Shown here: one piece after another, positions 33,486-42,334 of the stretch
How positions within the stretch are numbered: position 1 is the first letter of the stretch
Layout: each line of letters opens with the position of its first letter
Assembly (NCBI GenBank): GCA_035531775.1
Contig: DATKSG010000087.1
Location: forward strand, 1 to 51,058
DNA from: DATKSG01 sp035531775
GTDB taxonomy: Bacteria; Actinomycetota; Acidimicrobiia; Acidimicrobiales; UBA8190
Direction of reading: 5' to 3'
Length of the DNA stretch: 51,058 bases
Program-made: the position numbers and the translations under genes
The notes under the pieces: generated by a model
Told to the model about the DNA's origin: nothing
What the model saw: only the letters and a program-made list of their open reading frames with translations
Database searches by the model: none

Positions 33486-35594
33486 ATGGGCCGGCTCGGT
33501 GTCCGCACCGTGGCGTGCGTCGGGGTGGCGCTGGCGCTCGTCGCCGGGCCCGGCGCGCCTGGGGCGTGGGGCGGCGGCGCGTCGAGCGGCTCGCCCACCT
33601 TGACGCTGCTGTCGCAGACCCCGTGGGTCGGCCCGGGCCAGGCCATGGAACTGCACCTGGGCCTCGGCACGGCGGCGCATTCATCGCTCACCTTGGGCTT
33701 GACCCTCTACGCCCCGCTCACCAGTCGTTCGGCCTTCGCCCAGACTGTGAACGGGGCGGGCCTGGGCCGGGTGCTGTCGGCCTCGGGGGCCATCGCCGTC
33801 GCCGGTTTGTCCGCCGACCCCGGCGGCGGGGTGGACCTCACCGTTCCGGTGGCCGGCGGCGACGCCCCCTCCACCGGCACCGGCCCCTTCGCCGCCGACC
33901 TGAACTGCCAGCCCGGCGCCTGCGGCGGGGTCTACCCCCTGCACCTGGAGCTCACCTCGAACAGCGGGGCACGGGCTCAGCTCACGACGTACCTGGTCTA
34001 CGCCGATCCCCCGGCCACCACCCAGAAGCTCCGCCTGGCCTGGGTGGTCCCCCTGGGCAGCGCACCCAGCTCCTCGGATGCGCCCGGTGCCCTGACGCCC
34101 GGCGCCGTCGGCCTCGGGGCCGTGGCCGATGTGCTGAGCGCCCTGGAGGCCCGCCCCACGGTGGCGGTCACCTTGGCCCCCGAGCCGGCCACCATGGCGG
34201 CCCTGGCCGATTCGAGCCGGCCCCGGTGGCGCAGCGCAGTGGCCGGCCTGGGCGCCCTGGGCGCCGTGGCCGGCCATCAAATCCTGGCCCAGTCGTACGT
34301 GCCGGTGGACGCCACCGCCCTGGTGTCGGCCGGGCTCGGCGGTGAGCTCTCGGACCAGATTCACCGGGCCGCTCAGGTGCTCGCCCCCTGGCGCGCAGTT
34401 CCCGGCGCCAGCACCTGGGTGAGCACCGACGGCGTGGACCAGGCTTCGGTGGCGGCTCTGCGGGGGTTGGGCTTCACCCACTTGGTGCTGCCGCCGTCGG
34501 CGGTGACCCAGGGCGGGCCCGCCCCCATCTTCACCCCCACCGAGCCCTTCGCGCTGTCGGCCGGCCGCGGCGTGTCGATCCAGACGGCGGAGTCGGATCC
34601 GGGCCTCGGGGCGCACCTGAGCGCGGCGAGCGGGCCTGGCGCCGCGCTGGCCGCCTACCAGCTCCTGGCCGATCTGGCCCTCGTCTATTACGAGCACCCC
34701 AACCTGGATACGCCGCGCGCCGTGATGGCGGTGGGACCGCCGACGTGGGCGCCGGCACCGGTGTTCCTCGACACCGTGCTCTCGGCCCTGGAGAGCGACC
34801 CGCTCGTGGTGCCGGTGAGCCTCGACACCCTGTTCGCCTCGGTGCCGTCGGCCACCGGTGTCACACACCGGCCGGCCGCCACCAACAGCTCCTCCACGTT
34901 GCCGGCCCGTCAGCTGCGCAGCGCACGGGCCCGGCTGTCGGCCTTCGCCGACGCCGTGGAGGGACAAAGCGCCGTCGGGGTGATCCGCGGCCTCGACGAG
35001 CGGCTTCTCGCCACCGAGGACGAGCGCCTGCGCCCGGCCCAGCAAGTCGAAGCGTTGGGCGCCTTCGGCAACAGCCTCGACGCCCAACTGGCCGCGCTGT
35101 CCATCCGCTCCGACACCGTTCGGCTCACGTCTACGGCGGCCAAGGTGCCCATAACCGTGGTGAAGCAGGCGCCGTACTCGGTCACCGGTGTCCTGCGCAT
35201 CACCGGGTCCAAGGTGGTGTTCCCCTCGGGCGCCGCCCAGGTCCCCGGTTCGGTGTGCCGCTCGCCCTCGGTGCAGGTTACGGCCGAGCGCTCGGTTTTC
35301 TCGTGCACCGCCACCATCGGACACACCACCAACGCCGTGTACGTCGACATGCGAGCCCGGGCCACCGGTGACTTCCGTCTCACGGTGACCCTGACGAGCC
35401 CTTCTGGACGCCTGGTGCTGGCCGAGAGCCACCTGACGGTGCGCTCTATGTCGACCTCGGCCGTGGCCCTGGCCCTGTCGCTGGCGGCGATGGCCGTGCT
35501 GCTCGTCTGGTGGGGTCGCACCTTGTGGCGCGGTCGGCGCAGCGGTCGGCGCGGCGCTCACGTCCGGGCCCGGCGTCCGGTGGCGGCCCGATGA
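33486..35594 (+). CDS. large secreted protein with C-terminal membrane anchor
   Basis: 702 residues from ATG 33486; an in-frame GTG at 33441 would lengthen the signal. A signal peptide (VRTVACVGVALALVAGPGAPGAWG) is followed by a long extracytoplasmic part of beta-rich, Ala/Gly/Val-dense sequence, then one helix (AVALALSLAAMAVLLVWW) and an Arg-rich tail. In mycobacteria the gene between pcnA and murJ encodes a DUF6049-type membrane protein; position, size and topology match, so this is my tentative identity. Function is unknown but adjacency to murJ suggests an envelope role. Confidence 0.75.
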   Translation: MGRLGVRTVACVGVALALVAGPGAPGAWGGGASSGSPTLTLLSQTPWVGPGQAMELHLGLGTAAHSSLTLGLTLYAPLTSRSAFAQTVNGAGLGRVLSASGAIAVAGLSADPGGGVDLTVPVAGGDAPSTGTGPFAADLNCQPGACGGVYPLHLELTSNSGARAQLTTYLVYADPPATTQKLRLAWVVPLGSAPSSSDAPGALTPGAVGLGAVADVLSALEARPTVAVTLAPEPATMAALADSSRPRWRSAVAGLGALGAVAGHQILAQSYVPVDATALVSAGLGGELSDQIHRAAQVLAPWRAVPGASTWVSTDGVDQASVAALRGLGFTHLVLPPSAVTQGGPAPIFTPTEPFALSAGRGVSIQTAESDPGLGAHLSAASGPGAALAAYQLLADLALVYYEHPNLDTPRAVMAVGPPTWAPAPVFLDTVLSALESDPLVVPVSLDTLFASVPSATGVTHRPAATNSSSTLPARQLRSARARLSAFADAVEGQSAVGVIRGLDERLLATEDERLRPAQQVEALGAFGNSLDAQLAALSIRSDTVRLTSTAAKVPITVVKQAPYSVTGVLRITGSKVVFPSGAAQVPGSVCRSPSVQVTAERSVFSCTATIGHTTNAVYVDMRARATGDFRLTVTLTSPSGRLVLAESHLTVRSMSTSAVALALSLAAMAVLLVWWGRTLWRGRRSGRRGAHVRARRPVAAR

Positions 35595-35624
35595 CAGCCG
35601 GCCCACGATGAGCGAGGCCCCACG

Positions 35625-37442
35625 ATGACAGCCGGCGTCGTGCCGGGGGGGCGGCCGGCGGGCCGATTCGCCCGCGACAGCGCCACCATGGCCGTGGGCA
35701 CGGCGTTGTCGCGGGTGACCGGCGTGCTGCGGCTGCTGGCTCTGGTCTACGCCGTGCACTTCCGCGCCCTGGCCGACGCTTACAATCTGGCCAACACCCT
35801 CCCCAACGTGGTGCACGACGTAGTGCTCGGCGGCATCGTTTCGGCCACCTTCGTCCCGGTGTTCGTGTCGCGCCTGGCCCGGTCGGCCGCGGACGAGGCG
35901 TGGGAGGCCATCTCGGCGGTGACCAGCATCACGGTGATCGTCATCGGCGTGGCCTCACTGGCGATGTTGGTGGCCAGCCCCTTCATCGTCGACGCCATTA
36001 CGGCGTTCAACCATTCGGCCCAGGCCGCCGTGGAGCGCTCGGTGGCCACGGATCTGTTGGTGCTGTTCGTCCCCCAGGTGGCCTGCTACGGCTGTATCAG
36101 CCTGGCCACCGCCCTGCTCAACGCCCGCCGTAGCTTCGCCGCCCCCACCTTCACGCCGGTGCTCAACAACCTGGTGCTGGTGGCCGCCCTCGTCACCTTC
36201 GGCGTGGTGGTGCGCAACCCCACCCTGGGCGGCGTCTACGCCCACCGGGGCCAGCTGTACCTGCTCGGCCTGGGCACCACCGTGGGGGTGGCCGCCCAGG
36301 CCCTGGCCTTGCTGCCGAGCCTGCGCCGGGCCGACCTGCGCCTGCGCTGGTACCCACGACTGGGCCACGAGGCGGTGCGCTCCATCGCGGGCCTTTCGGG
36401 GTGGACTCTCGGGCTGGTGATCACCAACCAGGTGGCCCTGGTGGTGGTCCTGGCCCTGTCGGTGCACGTAGGCCAAGGGGCGGTGAGCGCCTACACCTAC
36501 GCCTACACCTTCTTCCAGCTCCCCTACGGGGTGGTGGCCGTGTCCATAATGAGCGCCGCTGCCCCGGAGCTCGCCGCCCGCTTCGCCCGCGGCGACATGG
36601 TGGCGTTCCGCCGGCGGATGGCCACTGGCCTGCGCGCCATGGTGGCGCTGATCGTGCCGGCGGCGGCGACCATGGTCATCTTGGCCCGGCCGCTTCTGCT
36701 GCTGCTCGGCCACATGATCGGCCACCCCGGTTCCACCGGCACCACGGCGCTGGCCCTGGCCATGCTGTCGCTCGGGCTGCCGGGCTTCTGCGTCTTCCTC
36801 TACGTGGTGCGGGTGCTTCAGTCCATGCAGGACCTGCGCTCGGCCTTCTGGCTGTACGCCCTCGAGAATGGCGTGAACATCGTGCTGGCCGTGGCCCTGG
36901 CCGGGGTGATGGGTGTGAGGGGCATCGCACTGTCCATAGCGGTGGCCTACACCGTGGCGGCGGCCGCCGGCCTGTGGCACCTGCGGGGCCGGCTCGGGGG
37001 CCTCGACGGCGACCGCCTGCGCCGTCCACTCACGGCGGTGGCCATGGCCACCGGGGCGCTCGTGGTGGGCACCGTCCTCGGCACCAGCATCACCGACTCG
37101 ACCAGTGCCCCGGCGCTGCTCGAGCGCATCGCGCTCGGGCTGCTGCTCGGCTTGGCCGGCTACGTGCTGAGCGCCGGGGTCATGTCCCGCCGGCGCCTTC
37201 CCCCCGACGACCGCCGAACGTCGCCGCGCCCTGCCGCAGTGGCGCATCGTCGCCTGCGCCCGACGGCGCATCGACCCGCCGTCGGCGGTGGACGCCACCG
37301 TCGGCGGCGAGGATCGGCCCCACCCCCACCCGAGCCCCTGCCGCCGGCCGGCCGACCGCCGCTACGCCCGCTCGGCCTCGGCCCTACGCAACCTCCGGGG
37401 GCCGACGGCGGCCGCGACGGGCGTGGCAGACTCGACCGGTAA
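35625..37442 (+). CDS. murJ: lipid II flippase MurJ (MviN)
   Basis: 605 residues. About fourteen membrane helices of the MOP-type flippase run from residue 20 to 515, with family wording ATMAVGTALSRVTGVLR, LANTLPNVVHDVVLGG and NARRSFAAPTFTPVLNNL. The enzyme moves lipid II across the membrane for peptidoglycan synthesis. The last roughly 85 residues are a cytoplasmic Arg/Pro-rich tail. Mycobacterial MurJ carries a pseudokinase domain there; nothing like it is present. Confidence 0.93.
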   Translation: MTAGVVPGGRPAGRFARDSATMAVGTALSRVTGVLRLLALVYAVHFRALADAYNLANTLPNVVHDVVLGGIVSATFVPVFVSRLARSAADEAWEAISAVTSITVIVIGVASLAMLVASPFIVDAITAFNHSAQAAVERSVATDLLVLFVPQVACYGCISLATALLNARRSFAAPTFTPVLNNLVLVAALVTFGVVVRNPTLGGVYAHRGQLYLLGLGTTVGVAAQALALLPSLRRADLRLRWYPRLGHEAVRSIAGLSGWTLGLVITNQVALVVVLALSVHVGQGAVSAYTYAYTFFQLPYGVVAVSIMSAAAPELAARFARGDMVAFRRRMATGLRAMVALIVPAAATMVILARPLLLLLGHMIGHPGSTGTTALALAMLSLGLPGFCVFLYVVRVLQSMQDLRSAFWLYALENGVNIVLAVALAGVMGVRGIALSIAVAYTVAAAAGLWHLRGRLGGLDGDRLRRPLTAVAMATGALVVGTVLGTSITDSTSAPALLERIALGLLLGLAGYVLSAGVMSRRRLPPDDRRTSPRPAAVAHRRLRPTAHRPAVGGGRHRRRRGSAPPPPEPLPPAGRPPLRPLGLGPTQPPGADGGRDGRGRLDR

Positions 37443-37455
37443 GGAAGGAGCGCCG

Positions 37456-38298
37456 ATGCCCGGCATCCACGTGATCACCGACAGCGCCTGCGACATGACC
37501 CCGCAGATGGCCGAGGAGCGCGGCGTACGGGTGGTTCCGCTCACCATCCGCTTCGGCGACGAGGAGTTCATCGACCGCGAGGAGCTCTCCACCAAGGAGT
37601 TCTGGGACCGTGTCACCACCGGCACGGCCATGCCCGAGACCGCCGCCCCTTCCCCCGGCGCCTTCCAGGCCGCCTACCTGGCGGCGGCCGAGGCCGGAGC
37701 CGACGCCGTGGCCTGCATCACCCTGTCTTCGGGAGTGTCGGCCACCTACCAGTCGGCCTGCACGGCAGCGGAATCGGTGGCCGACCGCATCAAGGTGTCG
37801 GTGACCGACTCGCAGTCCGTGACCATGGGCCAGGGTCTGCTCGTGCTCACCGCCACCGACATGGCCGCTGAAGGGGCCTCGTTGGAGAACATCGACACCG
37901 AGGTGCGCCGGCGTCGCGACCGCAGCCGCGTCTACGGCGTGGTGGACAGCCTCGACTTCTTAAAGCGCGGCGGGCGCATCGGGGGCGCTGCGCACCTCAT
38001 GGGCTCGTTGCTGTCGATCAAGCCCGTCATCGAGATCCGAAACGGCGTGGTGGAGGTGGAGTCCAAGCAACGCACCCGGGCGCGGTCGCTGCAGTACCTG
38101 GCCTCGAAGGCATTGGAGGCCGGCCCCATCGACCGCATCGCCGTGGCCAACGGCGTGGCGCCCGACATCGACGAGGTGCTCTCGGCCCTGGCCGGCGTGC
38201 ACCCCGCGCATGAGCTGGTGGTGAGCGACCTCGGACCGGTGGTGGGCGCCCACGGCGGGCCTGGCACCATCGGGCTGTGCTTCCAGCTGGCCGGCTGA
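37456..38298 (+). CDS. DegV family fatty-acid-binding protein
   Basis: 280 residues from ATG 37456, AAGGAAGGAG upstream. DegV pattern: VITDSACDMTPQMAEERGV, ITLSSGVSATYQSA, DSQSVTMGQGLLVL, LDFLKRGGRIG and GPVVGAHGGPGTIG. The family binds fatty acids; in Gram-positive bacteria FakB-type members present the acid to the kinase FakA. No kinase gene is seen in the window. It follows murJ by 13 bp. Confidence 0.9.
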   Translation: MPGIHVITDSACDMTPQMAEERGVRVVPLTIRFGDEEFIDREELSTKEFWDRVTTGTAMPETAAPSPGAFQAAYLAAAEAGADAVACITLSSGVSATYQSACTAAESVADRIKVSVTDSQSVTMGQGLLVLTATDMAAEGASLENIDTEVRRRRDRSRVYGVVDSLDFLKRGGRIGGAAHLMGSLLSIKPVIEIRNGVVEVESKQRTRARSLQYLASKALEAGPIDRIAVANGVAPDIDEVLSALAGVHPAHELVVSDLGPVVGAHGGPGTIGLCFQLAG

Positions 38299-38346
38299 GC
38301 CGCTTCCCGCCAGCCCGCTGAGCCTGCGCCGCTAACCTCTGGCCCC

Positions 38347-38736
38347 ATGCCCGACGACACGTCGCCCAGCGCTGACCGTCCCGGGGACCGGGCGCCCGGG
38401 GAACGTCCGGCCTCCGCCTTCAGCACCGCCTCCCTGATGGGCGACGACTGGCCGGCCAAGGTGGCCGACGCCATCGAGGGGGCCGTGGCCGGAGTGGGCG
38501 ACAGAGTGGTGCGCCCCCTCGTGCTGGCGGCGCGGGCCGTGGTCTTCGGCATTCTCATCGGCGCCATGGTCAGCGTCCTCGGGGTGCTGTGCGCCGTGGC
38601 CGTGGTGCGGGTACTGGACAACTACGCCTTCAGCCACCGGGTGTGGGCTTCGGAAGCGGTGGTGGGCGGGGCGCTCACCTTGCTCGGCCTGGCCTTCTGG
38701 TCCAAGCGCCGGTCCGGCGCCGGGCATCAGGGCTGA
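38347..38736 (+). CDS. small membrane protein, 129 aa
   Basis: A hydrophilic Pro/Asp/Arg N-terminus (about 45 residues) is followed by two membrane helices (about residues 62-86 and 102-118) and a basic end. I recognise no named domain. It lies 5 bp before trxB and may be co-transcribed with it. Confidence 0.68.
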   Translation: MPDDTSPSADRPGDRAPGERPASAFSTASLMGDDWPAKVADAIEGAVAGVGDRVVRPLVLAARAVVFGILIGAMVSVLGVLCAVAVVRVLDNYAFSHRVWASEAVVGGALTLLGLAFWSKRRSGAGHQG

Positions 38737-38741
38737 GGATC

Positions 38742-39698
38742 ATGACCCAGCACGACGTCGTCATCTTGGGCTCGGGACCGGCCGGTCTCACCGCTGCCAT
38801 CTACTCGGCCCGGGCCAACCTGGCCCCGCTGGTGCTCGAGGGCGAGCCCTCTTCCACCAGCGACCAGCCCGGCGGCCAGCTCATGCTCACCACCGAGGTG
38901 GAGAACTACCCCGGCTTCGTAGACGGCATCCTCGGTCCCGACCTCATGGCCCGCTTCCGGTCCCAGGCCGAGCGCTTCGGGGCCAATTTCGTCACGGCCA
39001 AGGCCACCAGGGTCGACTTCTCGTCCCGGCCCTTCAAGATCTGGTCGGGTGACCCCGACGGCCAGGCCGACGTGGAGGCCCGCTCGGTCATCGTGGCCAC
39101 CGGGGCCCGCTCGCTCATGCTGGGCGTGGCGGGCGAGGACCGTCTGCTCGGCCACGGGGTGTCCACGTGTGCCACCTGTGACGGCTTCTTCTTCCGCGAC
39201 CAGGAGATCGCCGTGGTGGGCGGGGGCGACTCGGCGCTGGAAGAGGCGCTGTTCCTCACCCGCTTCGCCAGCCGGGTGGTGCTCGTGCACCGGCGCAAGG
39301 AGCTACGGGCCTCGAAGATCATGCAGGACCGCGCTTTCGCCAACGAAAAAATCTCCTTCCGGTGGGACTCGACGGTTACCGAGGTGCTCGGTGAGGGCAA
39401 GGTAAGTGCCGTGGCGCTGCGCAACCTGGTCACCGAAGAGGACGACACCATGGAGGTGTCGGGGCTGTTCGTGGCCATCGGCCACGAGCCCAACACGTCG
39501 GTGTTTGCCGGCCAGCTCGACCTGCTCGACAACGGCTACATCCAGACCCACGCCGGCACCCGGACCAACGTAGAAGGGGTCTTCGCCTGCGGCGACGTGC
39601 AGGACCACGTATACCGCCAGGCCGTGACGGCCTCGGGGTCGGGTTGCATGGCCGCCATCGACGCCGAGCGCTTCCTCGAGGCCGACGCCCACGGCTGA
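38742..39698 (+). CDS. trxB: thioredoxin reductase
   Basis: 318 residues from ATG 38742. The FAD loop is LGSGPAG (residues 10-16), the redox disulfide is CATC (Cys143, Cys146), the NADPH loop is VGGGDSALE, and GVFACGDVQD binds FAD near the C-terminus. It reduces thioredoxin with NADPH in the cytoplasm. trxA follows after 132 bp, the usual pair near the actinobacterial origin. Confidence 0.95.
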   Translation: MTQHDVVILGSGPAGLTAAIYSARANLAPLVLEGEPSSTSDQPGGQLMLTTEVENYPGFVDGILGPDLMARFRSQAERFGANFVTAKATRVDFSSRPFKIWSGDPDGQADVEARSVIVATGARSLMLGVAGEDRLLGHGVSTCATCDGFFFRDQEIAVVGGGDSALEEALFLTRFASRVVLVHRRKELRASKIMQDRAFANEKISFRWDSTVTEVLGEGKVSAVALRNLVTEEDDTMEVSGLFVAIGHEPNTSVFAGQLDLLDNGYIQTHAGTRTNVEGVFACGDVQDHVYRQAVTASGSGCMAAIDAERFLEADAHG

Positions 39699-39830
39699 GC
39701 CGGCGTGGGCCGGGGCCATCCGACGGCCGATGCCGGGTCAGGAATGCACAGCGCGGCGACGGTGTTGGTCCGATCAAGTCAGTCAGGACCGGTGGGGAGC
39801 ACCCCGGTGCCCAAGGAGCAAGGACGACAG

Positions 39831-40157
39831 ATGAGCGAGCGGATCACGGCGCTGAGCGACGCTACGTTTGACGAACATGTCAAGGCTTCAGAGACACCGG
39901 TCCTGGTGGACTTCTGGGCCGAGTGGTGCGGGCCGTGCAAGCAGTTAGCCCCCGTGCTCGAGGAGATCTCCGAGGAGCAGTCGGGCAAGGTCCAGATCGC
40001 CAAGCTGAACATCGACGAGAACCTGGACATCACCCGCCGCTACGAGGTGATGAGCATCCCGACGTTGATCCTGTTCAAGGACGGGGAGCCTCAGACCCGG
40101 ATCGTGGGGGCGCGGGGCAAGGCCCAACTGCTCCAGGAGATCTCGGCCTACCTGTAG
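39831..40157 (+). CDS. trxA: thioredoxin
   Basis: 108 residues, canonical. The active site WCGPC has Cys33 and Cys36, with cis-Pro in SIPTLILF. An AAGGAG site lies 13 nt before the ATG. It carries electrons from TrxB to cytoplasmic targets. The next gene starts about 38 bp later. Confidence 0.96.
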   Translation: MSERITALSDATFDEHVKASETPVLVDFWAEWCGPCKQLAPVLEEISEEQSGKVQIAKLNIDENLDITRRYEVMSIPTLILFKDGEPQTRIVGARGKAQLLQEISAYL

Positions 40158-40195
40158 CCACCCTCCCCCTGGCCCTCGGTGACGAGGGTGAGGCG

Positions 40196-41134
40196 GTGGC
40201 CGACCTCCAACGGCGCCTGGCCCGCCTGGATTTACCCGGCGCCCCAGATCCCGAGGGCCGTTTCGGGCCCGGGACGCGCTCCGCCGTGGAAGCCTTCCAG
40301 CACCGGCGTGGTCTGCGGGTGGACGGGGCCTGCGGCCCCCAGACCTGGGATGCCCTGGTCGAGGCCGGTTTCCAGCTCGGCGAGCGCTTCCTCTACCACC
40401 GCTCGCCCATGCAGCGCGGCGACGACGTGGCCGACCTGCAGCGCCGGCTGTCGGCCCTCGGCTTCGACACCGGCCGGGTGGACGGGATCTTCGGTGCCCT
40501 GACCTCGGCCGCGTTGGCCGAGTTCCAGCGCAACCTGGGGCTACCGGTCGACGCCATCGTGGGGGCGGCCACCTTGCGCGAACTGCGCCGGGTCACCCCC
40601 AGGCTGGCCGACCCCCAGCTGGTGAGCGCCGTACGCGACCGCGAGCGGATGCGTCGGGCGCCACGCACCCTGCTCGGGCGCCGAGTGGCCATCGGTGAGG
40701 AAGGGGGGCTCGACGTACTGGTGGGCGCCGTGCGGCGGCGCCTCACCACGGCTGGGGCCCTGGTGGTGCCGGTGCTGCACCCCGACGGCTCCGCCCAGGC
40801 CCTGGCGGCCAACACCGCAGGGGTCGAAGTCTACCTGGGGCTTCGCCTCGATCCCGAACGGGCCCGATGCGGCGCCGCGTTCTACTCCGGCTACCAGTAC
40901 GAGTCGGCCGGGGGCCGGCGCTTGGCCGAGCTGGTCCAGGCCCTGGCGGCGGCGGCCCTGGGGGTTCCGGCCGAGGGGGCCAGGGGCATGACGCTGGCCG
41001 TGCTGCGGGAAACCCGGATGCCGGCGGTGGTACTGGAGCTAGGACCCCCCGCCGTAGTGGTGGAGCGCAGCGTCGCCCTGGCATCATCCCTGGTGGAGGC
41101 GCTGACGGCCTGGGCCGTCACCCCGGTTGACTGA
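40196..41134 (+). CDS. CwlM-like protein: two peptidoglycan-binding repeats plus degenerate amidase domain
   Basis: About 312 residues from GTG 40196, the first standard start after trxA. The family repeat may begin earlier (frame open to about 40160), so the start is unsure. Two PG_binding_1 repeats (VADLQRRLARL and VADLQRRLSALGF) are followed by an Amidase_3-like domain. In active amidases the first zinc His is in DPGHGG and another in SxHxN; here the aligned positions read AIGEEGG and YLGLRLD, so both His are absent, while PAVVLELG keeps the catalytic Glu. Position after trxA and before parB matches mycobacterial CwlM, which regulates MurA instead of cutting the wall. Confidence 0.8.
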   Translation: MADLQRRLARLDLPGAPDPEGRFGPGTRSAVEAFQHRRGLRVDGACGPQTWDALVEAGFQLGERFLYHRSPMQRGDDVADLQRRLSALGFDTGRVDGIFGALTSAALAEFQRNLGLPVDAIVGAATLRELRRVTPRLADPQLVSAVRDRERMRRAPRTLLGRRVAIGEEGGLDVLVGAVRRRLTTAGALVVPVLHPDGSAQALAANTAGVEVYLGLRLDPERARCGAAFYSGYQYESAGGRRLAELVQALAAAALGVPAEGARGMTLAVLRETRMPAVVLELGPPAVVVERSVALASSLVEALTAWAVTPVD

Positions 41135-41353
41135 CCTCGGTCCGCGGGACTGGCCGGCCTCGGATCACTACCGGGAGCGAGATCTCCGCCACTACGCGGG
41201 CACTCTTATCCACAATGTCATGCACAGCTTGTGGATCGCCTCTACGTACGATCGACAGTTAGGCTACCACTCTCAGTGAGAAGTTCCTGGTAGAGGCCAC
41301 TATTTGAGTGGGCGATTGCGCTCACGTTACGTGAGGAGAAGCACAGGCTGGAG
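41135..41353. other. 219-bp region between convergent cwlM-like and parB genes
   Basis: Two inverted elements are seen. ATCCACAA (41208-41215) and TTGTGGAT (41229-41236) form an 8-bp perfect repeat with a 13-bp spacer; the left arm lies in a perfect DnaA box TTATCCACA (41206-41214) and the right resembles a second box. Further on, CTCACGT-t-ACGTGAG (41321-41335) is a perfect palindrome just past the parB stop, a possible terminator or binding site. Confidence 0.55.
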
Positions 41354-42334
41354 TCAGGCTCCAGGCACGGGGCCGCCGACCATCAACTTATAGATGCGCT
41401 CGAGGTCCTCCAGGGTGGCGAACTCGATCATGACCCGCCCTCGCTTGGCCCCCATATCCACCTTGACCCGGGTGTTCAAGTGGGTGGAGAGCAGGTCCTC
41501 GAGCTCGAGGACCCCGGGCGCCGGCAGGCGCCGGCGGTGCTCGGCCACTGTAACCTCGGCCGTCGGCGTGGCCGACGGCGCCTGGCCGGCCCGGCCGTTG
41601 GGCGCCTCGACGGCACTCGGGCTGTCGCCGACTCGGTCGTCGGGGCCGGCTCCGTCTTCGAGGCCCTGGGCCCGACGCCGAACAAGATCCTCCAGGGCCC
41701 GGACGGTCAGCCCTTCGGCCACGGCCCGCTTGGCCAACTCCTCCTGATAGGCCCGGTCCGGCGTGCCGAGCAGGGCCCGGGCGTGCCCGGCGGTAATGGC
41801 GCCGTCGGCCAAGGCTCGTTGTACCCCGGCCGGGAGCTGGAGCAGCCGCAAGGTGTTGGTCACCACTGTCCGGCTCTTGCCCACCCGTCCGGCTACCTGC
41901 TCGTGGGTATAGCCGAAGGCGTCCACCAGTTGCTGGTAGGCGGCCGCCTCCTCCAGGGGGTTCAGGTCCTCGCGGTGGAGGTTCTCGACCAGGGCCTGCT
42001 CGAGGCTGTGGACATCGGAGGTGGCTTGCACCAGCACCGGCATGGTCTGGAGCCCGGCCCGGCGTGCCGCCCGCCACCGCCGCTCGCCGGCGATCAACTC
42101 GTACTCCCCCTCGGCCCCCTGGCGCACCAAAATCGGCTGGAGGACCCCTACTTCCTTGATGGAGGCGGCCAGCGAGGCCATAGCCTCCTCGTCGAAGCGG
42201 GTACGGGGCTGCAGGGGGTTGGGCTTGATGCTCGACATAGGCACTTGGCGCAATGCCGAGGCGTCCCGGTCCCTCGACACCTCGGTGGGGATGAGGGCCC
42301 CCAGGCCTTTGCCCAGCCCGCTACGCCGCGCCAC
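41354..42334 (-). CDS. parB: chromosome partitioning protein ParB
   Basis: 326 residues from GTG 42334, overlapping parA by 14 bp. The N-terminal CTPase/nuclease-like domain has LQPRTRFDEEAM and the clamp motif AGERRWRAARRAGL. The central helix-turn-helix (HEQVAGRVGKSRTVVTNTLRLLQLP) binds parS. A disordered linker precedes the C-terminal dimerisation domain, which ends at LMVGGPVPGA. ParB spreads from parS sites near the origin and works with ParA to segregate chromosomes. Confidence 0.95.
   Translation of the reverse strand: MARRSGLGKGLGALIPTEVSRDRDASALRQVPMSSIKPNPLQPRTRFDEEAMASLAASIKEVGVLQPILVRQGAEGEYELIAGERRWRAARRAGLQTMPVLVQATSDVHSLEQALVENLHREDLNPLEEAAAYQQLVDAFGYTHEQVAGRVGKSRTVVTNTLRLLQLPAGVQRALADGAITAGHARALLGTPDRAYQEELAKRAVAEGLTVRALEDLVRRRAQGLEDGAGPDDRVGDSPSAVEAPNGRAGQAPSATPTAEVTVAEHRRRLPAPGVLELEDLLSTHLNTRVKVDMGAKRGRVMIEFATLEDLERIYKLMVGGPVPGA

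Noticed and set aside
33681..35816. Very long minus-strand open frame, about 711 codons
   Set aside because: It lies opposite the secreted protein and murJ start, is His/Gly/Gln-rich without any domain, and is the mirror of high-GC codon use on the true strand.
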